From the NCBI RefSeq assembly GCF_947623445.1, contig NC_135242.1, positions 2,294,001-2,358,000 on the forward strand: DNA of 64,000 nucleotides, written 5' to 3'. Shown here one piece after another: positions 1 through 13,249 of this stretch. The stretch comes from Clavelina lepadiformis (lineage: Eukaryota > Chordata > Ascidiacea > Aplousobranchia > Clavelinidae). The stretch's first letter is position 1, and every line of letters starts with the position of its first letter. The position numbers and the translations under genes are program-made. The notes beneath the pieces were generated by a model that did not search any database, had not been told where the DNA came from, and saw only the letters and a list, made by a program, of their open reading frames with translations.

Positions 1-592
1 TTTTAGGGCACATTTTTGTTTGTTCAAGTTTGTGTCCAAGTAAATGCCGACAAGGTATTTTCATTATGACGTAGCAATGGGTTCAGTGTTGCCCACTATT
101 GCAATTTCATGTTGGGGAGGGTTTGAAAACGTTGGAGATTAGTAAGAGAGGAAAATAAAAAAACGTTCAAAATCGCTAATCTAGCCTTCCTTCATTTATC
201 ACAATTTCGTTTAGTGAGCACTGTACGAGAAAATCATTGATAATTGCATATTTTAGTCAGCGTTTGCATTGGGTCGTTAAGACATGTTAAATTTTGTACG
301 AATCAGTATTCCGGATGCCTGTTCGAAACAACCTAGTTTCGTAATAATCTTGCCCGATACAACCTGATCATAGCAACCAGATACCACAACAATGAAAGGT
401 CAAGGACTCAGAGGCTCAAGTAAAATTTCAGAAATTTCTTCATTGCAAAGTCCAGTCTGGTAATGAATGGCAACATTACACCTATATTTAAGTTACTGAT
501 GATTATATTCACAGGTCAATTAGAACAACTGGTGTAATATAACTGTTGTAACCTATTGAATAGTAAATATCTGATTTCTACTCCACGTCATA
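1..592. other. 5' flank of the SLC22 gene
   Basis: No coding sequence, RNA gene or repeat recognised. It must contain the promoter of the transporter that starts at 593, but I see no convincing TATA box. Confidence 0.4.
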
Positions 593-3500
593 ATGAATCT
601 GAAAAAACTTTTACGAAGCAATGATTTCGGTTACTATGAAAAAAGACTTTGTTTCCTGCTTTTCTTATCATCTATTCCAAATGCTTTTCCTTTACTTCAA
701 AGTTTGGTCAACAATTATACTCCGCCTTTTAGATGTGATGTGTCATCAATTGTGAATAAAGTAAGCACGGAAATATAAAAGTTTTTCACTTGTAATAAAT
801 ACTAGTAAATAAGCTCTCTATAAAATTACAACACCCAGTTCACGTCGTGTTTTTGGCTTGAACTAAACTGTTTTCTATTTAAAGCTGTTGTTTCCATGCC
901 TTGCTTTAAAGGAAGCAGCAAAAAATGCCGAAACCTTCTCAGATGAGCAATGGAAGGAACATCTCTTGAATCTTACAATTCCTTACGAAGAAAATGAAAC
1001 TGGAAACTTCAAGAGAAGTTCTTGCACAAGATACAACGTGTCGTTGGAATATCTGCAAAATTTGACCAATCACAGTAAGGATTGTCGCGCCTTTTAAAAA
1101 TAACATTATTTCAATATACTCTTGCTGAAAATTTAGGGTCATCTCTCTGGGCTTGCGTAAGTGGATTTTTGTGGGCGTAAGGTTGATTAGTTAGATGGTA
1201 TTTGCGTGGTGTTTTCGTAGCATATTAATCTACCTCCAACTCCTGTAATATGTCATTACTTAGTTTTACTACGTGGTGTGGTTCAATTCAAAACTACTTT
1301 TCTACATTTACCCGAGTTAATACGCCCTCAATCAACCTATTTTAAGGTTATGTACCATCAGAGGACTGGTTTGAGGACCAAACTACTGTGTCCTGCTCAA
1401 AATTTCACTTCGAGGGTGTAGAAACCAGTGTAGTAACAGAGGTAAGCAAGTACCAAGTTGAAAAGCAGAAATTTGGTTCTTCTTTGTGGAAGTTTACTTT
1501 TATTTTTGTAAAATAGTTTTTGTAAATAGTTTGTACATGCTACACTATGGTTCTATACGTTATAGGATGAATTTTACTTAAAAGCTGACAAACTTGGTAA
1601 AAAGATCAAAGCAAACATTCCAAAAATAGTATTAACCATCACATCTTTACAGTTTGGATTAGTTTGCGACCGAGCATGGCTAAGACCATTTTTTGTGTCT
1701 GTTTACATGCTGGGTTTGACGGTAGGAGTGCTGTGTGGGGGCATCGTCTCAGACAGGTATAAAGTTTTAATTGTTTCTTATTAGAATTAAAGTAATTAAG
1801 ACCAGACGTGAAATTATGTTTCATCAAGCGGCACTTCAAAGTTGCCCAGTTCAACTCAAAAATAAGCATTTTTGCGCAGATATGGCCGCAAATTTACATT
1901 TTTGTTGTTCACTGCTCTACAATTCATTGTCGCATTCGCTACCGGTTTCGCCACAACACCAGTTTTCTATGGAACTATGTTATTCTTTAGCGGATGGACC
2001 AATCTCGTGAATTATGGAGCAGCAGTATTGCTTGGTACTGAGATGGTGATTGGTAGTAAATTGCGCACCACTCTAAGTGTTAAGCGATGAAAAAAAGACA
2101 AATTCATCAATAAAAGCATAATGATAAAACCACATTTTCTATGCGATGGCACTGAATATATTTACATGCATCCATTCTGAAACAAATAGGTTCCGAGTTC
2201 GTTGCTTCAGAATATCGATCTTTCGCTTATTTTGTCCTCGGCGCCGGATATGGTGTGGGAATCACGGTGCTTGGACCGATAATGTACTTTGCTCGGAACT
2301 GGCGCTGGTTTATGGTTTTCACGGGGTTGGTTGGAATACCATACATTTCTTACTATTGGTAAGAAATTTTATGTCTTCGCTATATTCGATAAATAAAAAT
2401 AAAACGCAAACATATGAGGTAGGCTATGATGTAAATATAGCCTACACCCAAAATGACGAGGCCAACGGCATCCTGGTCATATGATATGAACAGTGTTTTC
2501 GGAAATGAAGCCGAAGTACCAGGAAAAGGTTGGAAAATAAAAACGCTTGTGTTTAAATCGAATGAGACTTTTGGTAGGTTTCATATAACGCATTGTGAGT
2601 TTGTAAAACATGTTCGAAAATTCATGAATAGTTTGGTTTGGTCAAGTTTAGCCTACATTTCTTGCCCCTTTCGTCACAGGTTGATTGATGAAAGCCCGTT
2701 GTGGTTGGCTGCGAAAGGAAAGGACGAAGAGCTTGAAAGAGTGCTTCGAAAAGTTGCCAGGATCAACAAACAGAAGCAGAAAAGCAAAGAAGAAATCAAA
2801 AAACTTCTTCCATCCGAAAATGATAAAGCCCAGAGCTACTTGAAAGCAGGCCGGGAACTTGTGCTGAATCGCACGATGATGGGACGCCTTCTAGTTGCCG
2901 GATTTTGTTGGTAATTGAGATGTTATGTGAACAATAAACTTAAACAAATTTTTTCTGTATTAAGTTTTGTAGATTAGGTACTTTCTGGTTTCAGCGACAC
3001 AAACTTAACAGAACGCAAGTTTGCTTTATCTACATCATATAGACAAAATATATAGATATCGAAATGTCAAAATATTGGTGTTCAATTCAAGAATAAAATT
3101 TATTTAACAACACTTGAGATGTATTCACTTTAACAGGTCTCATAACTTGTTTTCCAGGTGCACCGTAAGCATATCATATTACGTCATTATTTTAAACGCA
3201 AACAATCTCACTGGAAATCGGTTCGTGAATGTGGCCATAAGCGGCGCCATGGAAATTCTGGCGCTCATTGTATTCCATGTCATCGTTGATTCGTTTGGAC
3301 GAAGGAAGTCTTACATGACAGCAATGACGGGTTGCGCAGTGGGAATTGCTTTCAGCCCATTGGCGGCGACCTGTAATTATGAAAAAAGAAACTCACGTTA
3401 ATATATTGAAGGGAAAGTGTTTCAGGATTTCTAATTTCAAATTTTTGTTTCACAGGGAACGCACACCTAGTCCTTGTCCTCTCCATGTTCTGCAGATTTA

Positions 3501-4138
3501 CGACTGGCCTCGGATTTGCAATCGTCTACGTCTACCACGTGGAATTCTTTCCGACACCTACAAGACAAACGGTGATGGGGATCTGTTCAGCTTGTGCTAG
3601 AATTGGAGGAATTATTTCGCCATATATTTTGCATGCAGGTTTGCTTCTGTAACCTTGCTTTTAGGTTATTTTTTATACAAAACTAGGAATTTAAAGTCGG
3701 ACTTATATTTGGTTGCCCTTACAAAGGAGAGAATGGTGAAACCGTTGCTCCATGTCTCGGAATGGCAGCTGTCATACTTCTCTCGGTCGCATCAAATGTC
3801 TTCTTACCTGAAACACGTGACCAACCGCTGCCACAAAACGTGGAGGACGCTTTGAAGATGAAAGGGTGAGGTTTGCTTTTAGTTTAACGACGAGTGCTGT
3901 TTAAGTTAAAGCAGGAAAATGCTTATAATGTGTTCTGATAAATTGTGCATGTTTTCAGACCTTTAGTAACTTCTCAGTCCTTTACTAACAAACATAACTG
4001 AATGGTATCAACTAGGATTACTAAATGTAATCTTTCAGGTTGCTACCAACTATTCGTTGCAACGGTGGAAAAGAAAAAAGCGATAGACAAAGTGTCTCCT
4101 CATCAATTAATTTGAGTCGGGCCGAGGCAAAACTTTAA
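593..4138 (+). CDS. SLC22-family organic ion transporter, 11 exons
   Basis: A major facilitator transporter of the organic cation/anion/carnitine group, expected in the plasma membrane. Exons: 593-760, 885-1074, 1347-1441, 1653-1756, 1880-2052, 2190-2358, 2680-2910, 3158-3372, 3456-3638, 3727-3865, 4039-4138. All introns are GT-AG, phases agree, and the total is 1767 nt (588 residues plus stop). Seen: an N-terminal helix with YYEKRLCFLLFLSSIPNAF; a long loop in exons 2-3 with cysteines and several N-glycosylation sequons; the MFS signature GGIVSDRYGRKF across the exon 4/5 join; LIDESPLWLAAKGK in exon 7, matching the family ESPRWL motif; the second-half signature VDSFGRRKSYM; and the C-terminal LPETRDQPLP typical of SLC22. 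Length fits the family (about 550-600). The family is secure; the subgroup and substrate cannot be read here. The exact start of exon 10 may shift by 3 bases. Confidence 0.9.
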
Positions 4139-5925
4139 CTCCCTCTCTGTCGATCAAAACTTCTCTGATTTCTCCGCAAGCAGCCTATGTACAATGGCAG
4201 ATAAAGGATGTTGGCTCCATACAGTATTTATTAGCCTACATTAGCATGTGTATCGTTTGTTTGTCTTTCATAGGCCTATACTAGTATACTTGAACCTTAC
4301 GACAGACAGAAAATTAAATTAACATTCACTAAATTTCTTGCAATCTTTAAAGCTATGCTGAGAATGAACTTTAGAATCTCAACTTCATTTTGGACAGAGA
4401 CGATTGCCTACGGACAGGGCAAGGCTCTTCCACTATCAAATATTCCTCTTTAAAAATATTGCGTCTAGATCCAACTTGTGAAATGGCAAAAGAACCGTCC
4501 TACTGAACAGAAGCAAGGGTAGCGGATGAATCGGTCAACAGCATTACAACAATAGCGCCGCTAGGTGTTGAACACGCGCCGCATGGGCGACATTGGTTTA
4601 TTACACGTGCTAGTCGCTTCCAGCAACTACTACCTTAATTTTAACTGAGCACGTTTCAAGCTCTTTCGGCTGTCACTTTTTCCCGTTCATTGGCCCATGC
4701 TAGTAACAGCTGACTTTGATCTTCTCTTCCGCACCGCGCTTTTGACAAAAATAAAATGGTTGAATTATTGCGGGCCCAGCACTTTCCCAATTTCATCATG
4801 ACCATCTCCGAAAACGGATTTGAACCGAGCTTGCGTTGCCATGATTGGTTTAATTTTTAAGTAATTAGTTTCAGATACAAACAGGTTCGTTGTTTATACA
4901 TGGGTTTCATTGCCACGAAAACCGATGTTTTTCAGTGCTTCTTCCATCACAGTTAGCCATTTGAGAAATAAAACTACCAAGTTTTAGTGCGTAGTTTTCT
5001 GTTGGTCAAAGATAAACAATGTTATCCCATTACTTTCACAGCTTTTATCACAATAAGCGTCACATCGCATGTATACAAACGTATAACATTTATCGCATCG
5101 ACCAAAGCTAATGTTGACACGAAGCAGATGAGCTGAACAAAAAAACAAAGTATGTTTTTGAAGTCAGTTTAATAAATATTGAGTACAACCGCTTAATATA
5201 AAGTAAACAGTGAATTCCAATTACATACAAAATTGAAGAACATTTTAGAATGAAGCATTCTAATTGCACCTGAAGAAATCACAAATTAGCAATACCTAAT
5301 TAATTGAAAACTAGGCTATCTTAATACAGTACATCACAAAAATAGCATAATTATAAATACAAAACACACGTTAAATATTAATTTAAGGCCATGGTTTGAG
5401 AGTTACAAAACACAACTAAAGAATTAAAAGCTTTCAGACATCGACATAAACAGGTTAAAGCATGGACCGTAGTACCTTAATAAATTGTAAAAACTATTTA
5501 ATATGAAAATAATCATTTCTACAACTGACAGCTTGAAGGATTATAAAGAAATTATGGAACACAGAAGGTTGAAGACAATACATTGTTTGAAGAACAAAGG
5601 TTTACTGAAGGCGTTGCATAACGTTCTTTTGAAAATACCATTGAAGAGGGAATAAAAGGCATGTCTTTGGTATGATCAAGCACCACGATTATCACAGCTC
5701 ACAATATTGTAAAATAGAAAAATGATAACATGATAGTCACCCTACTATTAACTTGGCCTGGATTAAGAGATAATAAATTATATAAAAATGGCTTTGAAGG
5801 CATTCACCAAAAAAAATTTAAGGCATTTTCCTAAATCTAAATAATTACTGCTGCTAAAATAAATTAACAATATACCGCTAATGATGATTGCAAAGGTAAT
5901 GTGCAATGATAGGCACTTGTACATC
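4139..5925. other. Convergent 3' region between SLC22 and GALE
   Basis: No gene seen. It should hold both 3' UTRs. A plus-strand AATAAA near 4967 could end the SLC22 transcript, and a minus-strand ATTAAA at 5168-5173 could end GALE. The assignments are inference. Confidence 0.4.
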
Positions 5926-7399
5926 TCAATTTTCTTTACAATCAGACACGTAACCGTTGGGATTTTTCTTCTGGAACCTCCACAGATCTTCACACATGTC
6001 ATGCACAGATCGCTCTGTTTTCCAACCTAACTCTTTTAATGCACGTTGTGGGTCACAGTAGAATATGGCTGTGTCACCTGGTCGACGGTTGGCCTCCACA
6101 ATTGGAATTTGAACACCGGATGCTTTTTCAAAAGCACTGACCATTTCAAGAACAGATGTTCCTTTCCCTGAACCCAAGTTGTAAGCCCGAAAGCCAGACT
6201 TAAATGAAGACAGTGCACTCAAAGCCGCAGTGTGACCTTTAGCAACGTCAACCACGTGGACATAATCACGTACACCAGTGCCATCTACTGTTGAAAAGTC
6301 AGTGCCATAAACATTGAGGTGTTTCCTTCTACCAACTGCAACCTAATTTGTAAAAAGTTTCATTATGACAGTTCTCAGCAACAACCAGTACTGATAGTGT
6401 TTACACCTAAGTGTCAATGTAATCGTTTTAATTGGCTTTTTGCAAAAGCTTTGTGATAGAGCTGTTAACACATGCATGTTTATCTCATTGTGACGTTCAT
6501 ATGGTTACGCCAAAAACCTTTTAATTATTTTATATCACAGCCAAGATACTGAAACAGAGACAGTAAAAATACGACAACACATTTAAATATATATATCAAT
6601 GTAAGCGGAAGGTTTTAAGTCAACTGTAAGTCATAACATTTTAAACCAAAGGTTCAAATACCTTGTACGGTGTTATATATATATACGGTATGCTTAACCA
6701 ATCACAATAAGTTACCTGCGCAATATATGGCATCAAGTTATTTGGAATTCCTTTGGGGTCTTCACCTAGTTTACCGGAGTGGTGCGCTCCAACAGGGTTA
6801 AAGTATCGAAGGGACAACACCTTCCAAGCTGGGTCAGCTTGCACTACATCCTTTAAAATCGTTTCAATAAACAGCTTAGTGCTTGCATAGGGGCATGTGC
6901 AGTTACCAACAGGGCTGTCTTCAACCAGGGGCAATTTTTCTTGAGGTGCTTCGGCGTAAACTGTAGCCGAACTGCTGAATATCATATTCTTGACACCATT
7001 TTCCTCCATGGCTTTCACCAAATATAAAGTGCCGGCAACATTATTTCTGTAATACATTAGCGGCAGCCTCTTCGATTCGCCAACTGCCTTAAATCCCGCA
7101 AAGTGAATCACAGCTTCGATTTCAAACTCTTGAAATATCCCATTCAGAATATCTGTGTTCCCATAGTTGCCTTCTCTAAAATAGAGTTTTTCGCTCTGCT
7201 CCGTGGTAACAATTTCTTTAATTCGAACAATAGCTGGAGGAAGGCTCCCTTTAAGTGATGCAGCATTTGACAGGTTATCAACAACAACCACAGCTCGGTT
7301 TTCCTCCAGAAGTTCGACAACCGTGTGACTTCCAATAAACCCGGCACCACCAGTCACTAAGATAGCCCTATGTTTTAAACCGTTCATCTGTTTCTCCAT
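5926..7399 (-). CDS. GALE: UDP-glucose 4-epimerase, 2 coding exons
   Basis: Interconverts UDP-glucose and UDP-galactose (and the N-acetyl forms in animals) with bound NAD, in the Leloir pathway of the cytosol. Exon A 7399-6716 and exon B 6342-5926, joined in phase 0, give 366 residues. The Rossmann motif is AILVTGGAGFIGSHTV at the N-terminus; the catalytic serine region is FSSSATVY and the Tyr/Lys pair is in YASTK. IHFAGFKAVGES, SLRYFNPVGAH, GIPNNLMPYIAQVAVGRRK across the splice, GVRDYVHVVDVAKGH and MCEDLWRFQKKNPNG all match animal GALE. The start at 7399 is preferred over an upstream in-frame ATG at 7426, because a good acceptor at 7416-7417 would remove the latter from mature mRNA. With 7426 the protein would be 375 residues. 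Confidence 0.95.
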
Positions 7400-7415
7400 T
7401 TCTGTCTGGTGCTGG

Positions 7416-7417
7416 CT
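7416..7417 (-). promoter_or_regulatory. Splice acceptor 16 bases before the GALE start
   Basis: On the minus strand a pyrimidine-rich run ending TTTTGCATTTCAG precedes the ATG at 7399. It is either the acceptor of a 5' UTR intron or a spliced-leader addition site. The site is seen; its use is inferred. Confidence 0.45.
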
Positions 7418-8427
7418 GAAATGCAAAATTTTAAGTGATGGTTCATTTACTTTAAACTCAGTGATCGCCTCGAATCGCTCAAACTATGGCTTCAAATACA
7501 AATCCTGTCAGTCAACTGGGACTATAAAAAGGTGTTCACCACCATTCGATCTGCCTTAATGCAAAATGTTTTGGTATGGTGCATAAATGCTGTACGAGTC
7601 TGTAGGGTGCAACATTGCTGTGAAAACTATAACAAAATTTGACTAAATCCAAGCAAATGTTCATTTCACAGATAGATGAAAATCTAGGCCAACACGACCA
7701 ATTTTCTGGAAGTTGGCCATAACTGAAATGACATCCAAATGGAATGACCAAGTGGGGAAAACCTTTCATTTTAGAGGGACAAATCCCTATAAATAAATAT
7801 AGCAAAGTAGTACAAACTTGCTAATTTAAAATTCCCAATTATGCAAAATTTTCAATTTGATAAATGGCAGCTCTCTTATCAACACTAACTAGGCCTACAG
7901 TAATAGGCTAGGCCTAGTGGTTGATTAATATTTACTAGCCAAAATAAGAACATGAAAAGTTTGTAACATTTTATTACAAGCTTTATAATATAGCAAAATG
8001 AAAAAGCAGGATATAGGCCTAGGTTGTCACTCTTGGGTCAACTTTTATTTTTAATTTGTCTACAAAAGCATCAGCTTGCTTGATGAGGTATACTAAGGGA
8101 TGGCAAAACATATATTAACCGCACATCACTGCGCATTTCCATCGCGTCTGAGCATTTTTGCGCTCCGCACTTAACATTTTTGACACATAATTACACTTAG
8201 ACTAACTACCAGTGCAACATATGGCCCGGCATACTCGCGTTGGTTTCAAGTCTCTCTGTGATCTTAGCTTGGCTTCTTCCGCGAAGCCAGACAAGGCCTA
8301 CTGCAAAGTGCAGGTGCCAAGCACTTGAAGTCGAACCCTGTTTTGTACATGGACATCACGTGGTATGATTTCTCATCGCTCAAACCCTCCGAGCAAGTTC
8401 AGATTGATAAGGGATTAGCTTCTAACC
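7418..8427. other. GALE upstream region, no gene recognised
   Basis: Short open frames here have no family resemblance. It includes GALE's upstream sequence and probably its promoter. Several GGCCTA-containing words near 7890-8020 are noted without interpretation. Confidence 0.35.
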
Positions 8428-8969
8428 TTCGTCAAGGATTAGCCCATACGTAAGGGAAAAAGGACAGGACGGATTACCCATTCGCATGGGCTGAAAAGAA
8501 TAATTCCATCTTTTAAAGTAATTGTTAAAAGGCTAATCGTGTTCGAATGAGTAATCCATTTAATGTGAAACTATGGCTGGTCATTGTACGGTGAAGGCTA
8601 CTGCTGTACATTTTTCAGATCTATAGGCTGTTGTGTTGATACGAACTACAGTATAGTACAGTGTGATTACTGGTTAGTTTAGCATATAGCATAGGTTTAA
8701 CTGTGCAAAAGGCATTGGTACTGCAATTACAACGGTTGGAATGGCCTTGCACGAAGTATTAACGGATACTGCGTCATACACTGCTTACAGGCTATCTATA
8801 AGGCTTGTAGGCATTACAATAGCCGTATGCGACAAAATGGATTACTCATTCGAACACGATTAGCCTTACAACAATTACTTTAAAAGATGGAATTATTCCT
8901 TTCAGCCCATTCGAATGGCTAAATCCGTCCATTCCTTTTTCCCTTTCCTATGGGCTAATCCTTGACGAA
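8428..8969. mobile_element. Foldback / long-TIR MITE-like element, 542 bp
   Basis: The left arm 8428-8561 and right arm 8835-8969 are inverted copies about 90% alike over about 135 bases. The ends read TTCGTCAAGGATTAGCCCAT and its complement. The 273-base centre has no open frame of note. I found no convincing target-site duplication, so the superfamily is open. Confidence 0.75.
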
Positions 8970-9307
8970 TGGGCTGGATAAACATGTTTTATTTGCTTTC
9001 GAATTGCCCGAATTTGAAACTGTTCATCATGACCACCAAATAGGCGTTTGGGCGTTGATAATGCCTAGTCCAAAGGCATTACAACGTTGCACCATTGGGT
9101 ATTGTGTAATTGCAAACCTGGCGTTCTAACCACTGGGAAGCCGAGCCAGCCTTGCACCGTTATTCTATGAAACTATTACAATTGTCTTATGATTACTTTT
9201 GTATATTGCACTTCGTTCAAAATTGCGTAATGAAAACGAGGAAGAAGATGGAATTTCATGGAGAGCAAAACGCGACGGACAGGATATAACAGACTATAAT
9301 AAATTGG
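8970..9307. other. 3' flank of FERRY3
   Basis: Probable 3' UTR of FERRY3. A minus-strand AATAAA lies at 8988-8993, just beyond the foldback element, about 315 bases past the stop. Nothing else recognised. Confidence 0.35.
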
Positions 9308-12300
9308 CTATCTTGACAACAATTTCTTTCTAGTTAAATCTCGAGTTGTGGTTGTGCGAAACACTTCTGGGAGATTGCATCGAATCTTGTCAAACACTTC
9401 TTCCGAAACTCCTGGCGGGACAACAAACTGGACCGTCCTTGACACTCCCCCATCCCAAGCGGCCATCTCCATCATAAATCCTGAAAAGATGGCGTTATTG
9501 ACACTCACAGAACTGGCAGCAAATACAGTTTAACGAGTTTTTCGCCACGGCATTGCACGCAAGAGCATCGCCACCGTGTCAATTTGAGCACACGGGCTCA
9601 ACCTGGGAAAAGATTTTACGTTGTGCAAGAAATCTGCGCTTCGTGTTGTAAGTTTCTGTCCAAACCAGCCACTAATTTCTGTTCATGACGGTAAGCCATG
9701 TCGCAGTTCGCATACTTCTGTGTAGGGCCGTGTCAAAAATGTCAGTCACGTTCAATCGCCTGTGTCCAAATTCGTCATTCCAATGTTTCTCGACATCGCC
9801 GTTTGCACTTGTCTCGGGTGTGCACGTCATAATCCGATTTGTCATTAACAATTTGGTATTTTTTCGAGTCCAAATTCAAGGTTTTTTAAAACAATTAAAT
9901 TTCTATACAACTTAGGATTCTACTTCTCATTCCTGAAAGTTTTTCGTGCATTAATTTTGAAAGAATGAAAAGTTGCTATGGTGTAACTCGGGCTACTTCC
10001 ATAGAGCATGGTTCGTGTGAAAGACTAAATGTGTAATGTGTGACGTTAAACACGGAAAAATAAAGAAATTCAAAATCGCAGCATTGCTTGTATGGCGAGG
10101 TTGTAGTAAGGTTGCTATAATTCGTGATCTATTCTCTATAGACCCGACTACGACGGTTGCAATTGTTAACCTGGCTCATATATTGTCGAAATAACAGAAT
10201 TCAGGTTTACGAAATCTCTGACCAGTACGCATGAGGCCGATGAAATAAAATGGCTTCTGCCCAAGGTTATGGATGGTTGTGTGGTGACGCCTTTTTTAAC
10301 TAATTTACTGTATTTGTAACTGTCGTTTCATATGGTTTATCATAAAACCAAAATAAAGCGTTTTTTAATTGCGTAAAAGTAAATGTGTAATTTTTGTATT
10401 GGTCAAATTGCTAACGAGTCTAATTCCTAGGAAACCAACTGGTTTGAGTGAGGTTACTGAGGAGTTGTATTAATTCACCTTTCATGCATTTCATCACTAA
10501 TTCGGCTCTTTTCACGCACCACTGGAACGTTATTTCTTCTGTAAGTTCATGGGTCAGTAGCAATGGTATTGTGATGGTTCTTACGTCACAGCTTGACGCC
10601 ACCTGGAAAGTATTGACATTTTATATCTTTACAATCTAAAGAGTTATGTGTTTCCATGAGGAACACTTGAATTACTTATGTAGAAGTCATTACTTTCAGA
10701 ATCTGTCGCAGACTCATGACAACAGGATGCCTGGATGTTACATTCGTGAGTGAAGCCTTCGTCTGAAGCTTTGCCTCGTCGGCAACCAAGTGGAAAACCA
10801 AGTGGACTTGAGATAAATTGGAATGTTTTGTTATGTAGAAATCGCCGTCTTTTAAACGAAAAGAGGTTTCTTCTTCCGATTTCATTCTACAAAAATTAAA
10901 TTCATATAATTTCAGAATTCTTTTGTTATTGCACAAAAGTTGTTCAGCCTACTCGTCACTGGAATCGAAATTTTCACACTGTTTGGCGTGCTTCTCTATC
11001 TCAGCAAGCTGTTCCTTCAGTGAGTCGAAGTGAAATTCAGTGGAGGAATGACATATGGTTGAAAACTCTGGAAAATAAATCCACCGACAGAAGGTTGAGT
11101 TAAGCTTCACAATAGCATGACTTGCATTGAAAAATTGCACCCATAAGAACCACCGGAACTACCTTTCTGTATACTGCTATTGTAGCCAAGCCTGTTATCT
11201 GTCAGAATGACAAGTGCTGAGAGAGAACTCGAATAAAGTGACATTGCTGTCTGGAATCTTTGTGCCTCCATTTCCCTGTTGGCAAAATACCAAATTTTAG
11301 TTAATTATAAACCATCTGCTTTAGGTCATAGTTAGGGGTCCCTCTAAACGTACAGTGTTCCTGCTTCCATGATGAAAATAAAATACTGTAAATATTGTGA
11401 AAACCTTGAACAATAAGTATTGGATGGCGGCTGATAGTTAGCATGCTGCTTGTCTAACATACCCTTCATCAGAATAATGGCAAAAATTCAATGCGTCAGT
11501 AACAATCAGCCGAATGTTGTGCATCGTCTTAAGCTGGGCACCAAGATTAATGGTGAAACTTTCTTCCATAAGTGTGCCAGTGCTGCCAGTTGTCGAAGAC
11601 ACATTTGGAGATCTTCCAGCTTCTTCGTTGTTGAATAACGTATTTCCATTGCTTGACCTCATAACCGATACGGTCTCATCAATGATTTGCTTCATTTTAT
11701 TACTGAAACAAGTAAAATACGAGAGATACTGACAAATTTGAGATCGTTTTTTTCAAAACAGGACAAATCAGCGAACACCGACCAAAATTCTGCATCAGGA
11801 TCTATGTAAAATTACTTGATAATGTGCTGTGATAAAATTCTACAACTGACTACGTACTAGGCTGGTCCACTATCATCAAGGCGGCCGTTATTTCCTTGCA
11901 TTTCTTTATGCAGGTTTATGACCAATTCACGAAATTTACTCTTTTGATTGTTGGTTACAGTGAGATATTCATTCTTCCAGTGTGACTGCAACCGCTACTT
12001 AGAATATTAAAGGTTAAATGCAGAATAAGAAATGTAAGTGCATTAAACTGGAGGTGGCACCCACATAAAATTACGTAAATTGCATTTCAAAACCAGTAAT
12101 GTTATTTGTCAAATGTTAATTTAAAAAAAACTTAAAAAGTGAAATAAATTTCGCCAAACCTCTGCGTCCTCCAAATGCTTTGATGCGAGTATTGTGACGT
12201 CATCATTTGAATATGCAAACCCAACATGCTCGCACGCTCTTGACATTTCCAGTTGGTGGCGCTCTTGCATTTTAGTTAATGACTGTTCCTTGTTCACTAA

Positions 12301-13249
12301 AATCTGCAAGAAATGAAAAATTCTTCATAAAGAGCCATAAAAGGTTTGAAAATACGACAACCGCGACAAATCAACCAACATGTTATGGTCTTAAACATTT
12401 CCCTATTTAATGAGATTGGTAAAAACAACATGACTCAAGAAAACCTTGGCGAGGTCGGAATGATATTTCTTTTCAAGTTTCAGCAGAATCTGCATGGCAG
12501 GGGAGTGGATGAGGTAGTGGTACGCGAGGGGAAACTCATTTAAATTGCTCGATACTGGCACAGAATACCGCAACCAGGTCTGTAAATTGAGAACGAAAAT
12601 CTGAGCGTATTGAAAGCAGAATGACAATGTCTAAACATGCACGAAAAACGAAACACCTAATATTATTCCGAATTTATTTTAGTCTTACGACCTTTTCATA
12701 TTTTTCAGCTAACGATTTAGCAATGGTCTCGATTAAATTGGGATTTTCTTTTATCATTGCCAGACAATCCGATGATCTTCTGTTCTTTAATTCTGAACAC
12801 TCATCTTTGATAAACTTTGTCAAAGAGGAATTTAATCCTAAAAACAAAATAAAACTAACCCTGGTTATAGACGTAAGCCAAAGTAACTGGTAACAGAAAA
12901 TAAGCATGGCTCTGACATTATTCGCCAAAGTTGCTGCGCTTAAAAACGTTAAACAAAGCATTTACATTTACACTTAAAACAAACATATGCTATGGCCGGA
13001 AGAGATATGTGTATAAAATTCTATTTTAAGATTCCCGTCCACTTCTCATTAACTGAAATTTATTTTCTCACCTGGTCCGACAAAGCACGGAATATTATGG
13101 AAGTTTAATAATCGAGCCGTAAATTCTGGAACTTCGTTTATCTTCATATCAGTCACGTTCACAGGGACGTTCAATGTCCGAGGTTGCTTGTTGCGGCCAG
13201 ATGAAAAAGAAAATTGAAACATACGATCACCGTGATCGACACTATCCAT
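9308..13249 (-). CDS. FERRY3: FERRY complex subunit 3 (C12orf4), 11 exons
   Basis: Homologue of human C12orf4/FERRY3 (DUF2362), a subunit of the FERRY Rab5 effector that links early endosomes to mRNAs. Exons in coding order: 13249-13072, 12837-12689, 12579-12445, 12303-12160, 11985-11858, 11702-11463, 11275-11163, 11067-10980, 10886-10694, 10602-10479, 9480-9308. Phases agree and the sum is 1665 nt, 554 residues, against about 552 in human. Seen: [90 protein letters not shown] and [19 protein letters not shown], in the human order. Less certain are the donor of exon 3 (GTTTTC) and that of exon 8 (GTGTGA), both chosen by phase. Starting at 13249 leaves out a TTG further upstream. UVSSA lies 370 bases upstream on the same strand. 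Confidence 0.93.

Noticed and set aside
4795-4830. B-box-like GGTTCAAATCC on minus, possible tRNA gene
   Set aside because: No A box at the proper distance and no cloverleaf pairing.
9115-9165. A-box-like CCCAGTGGTTAGAACGCC on minus, possible tRNA or SINE head
   Set aside because: No B box at the right spacing and no body shared with the S1 family; too weak to list.
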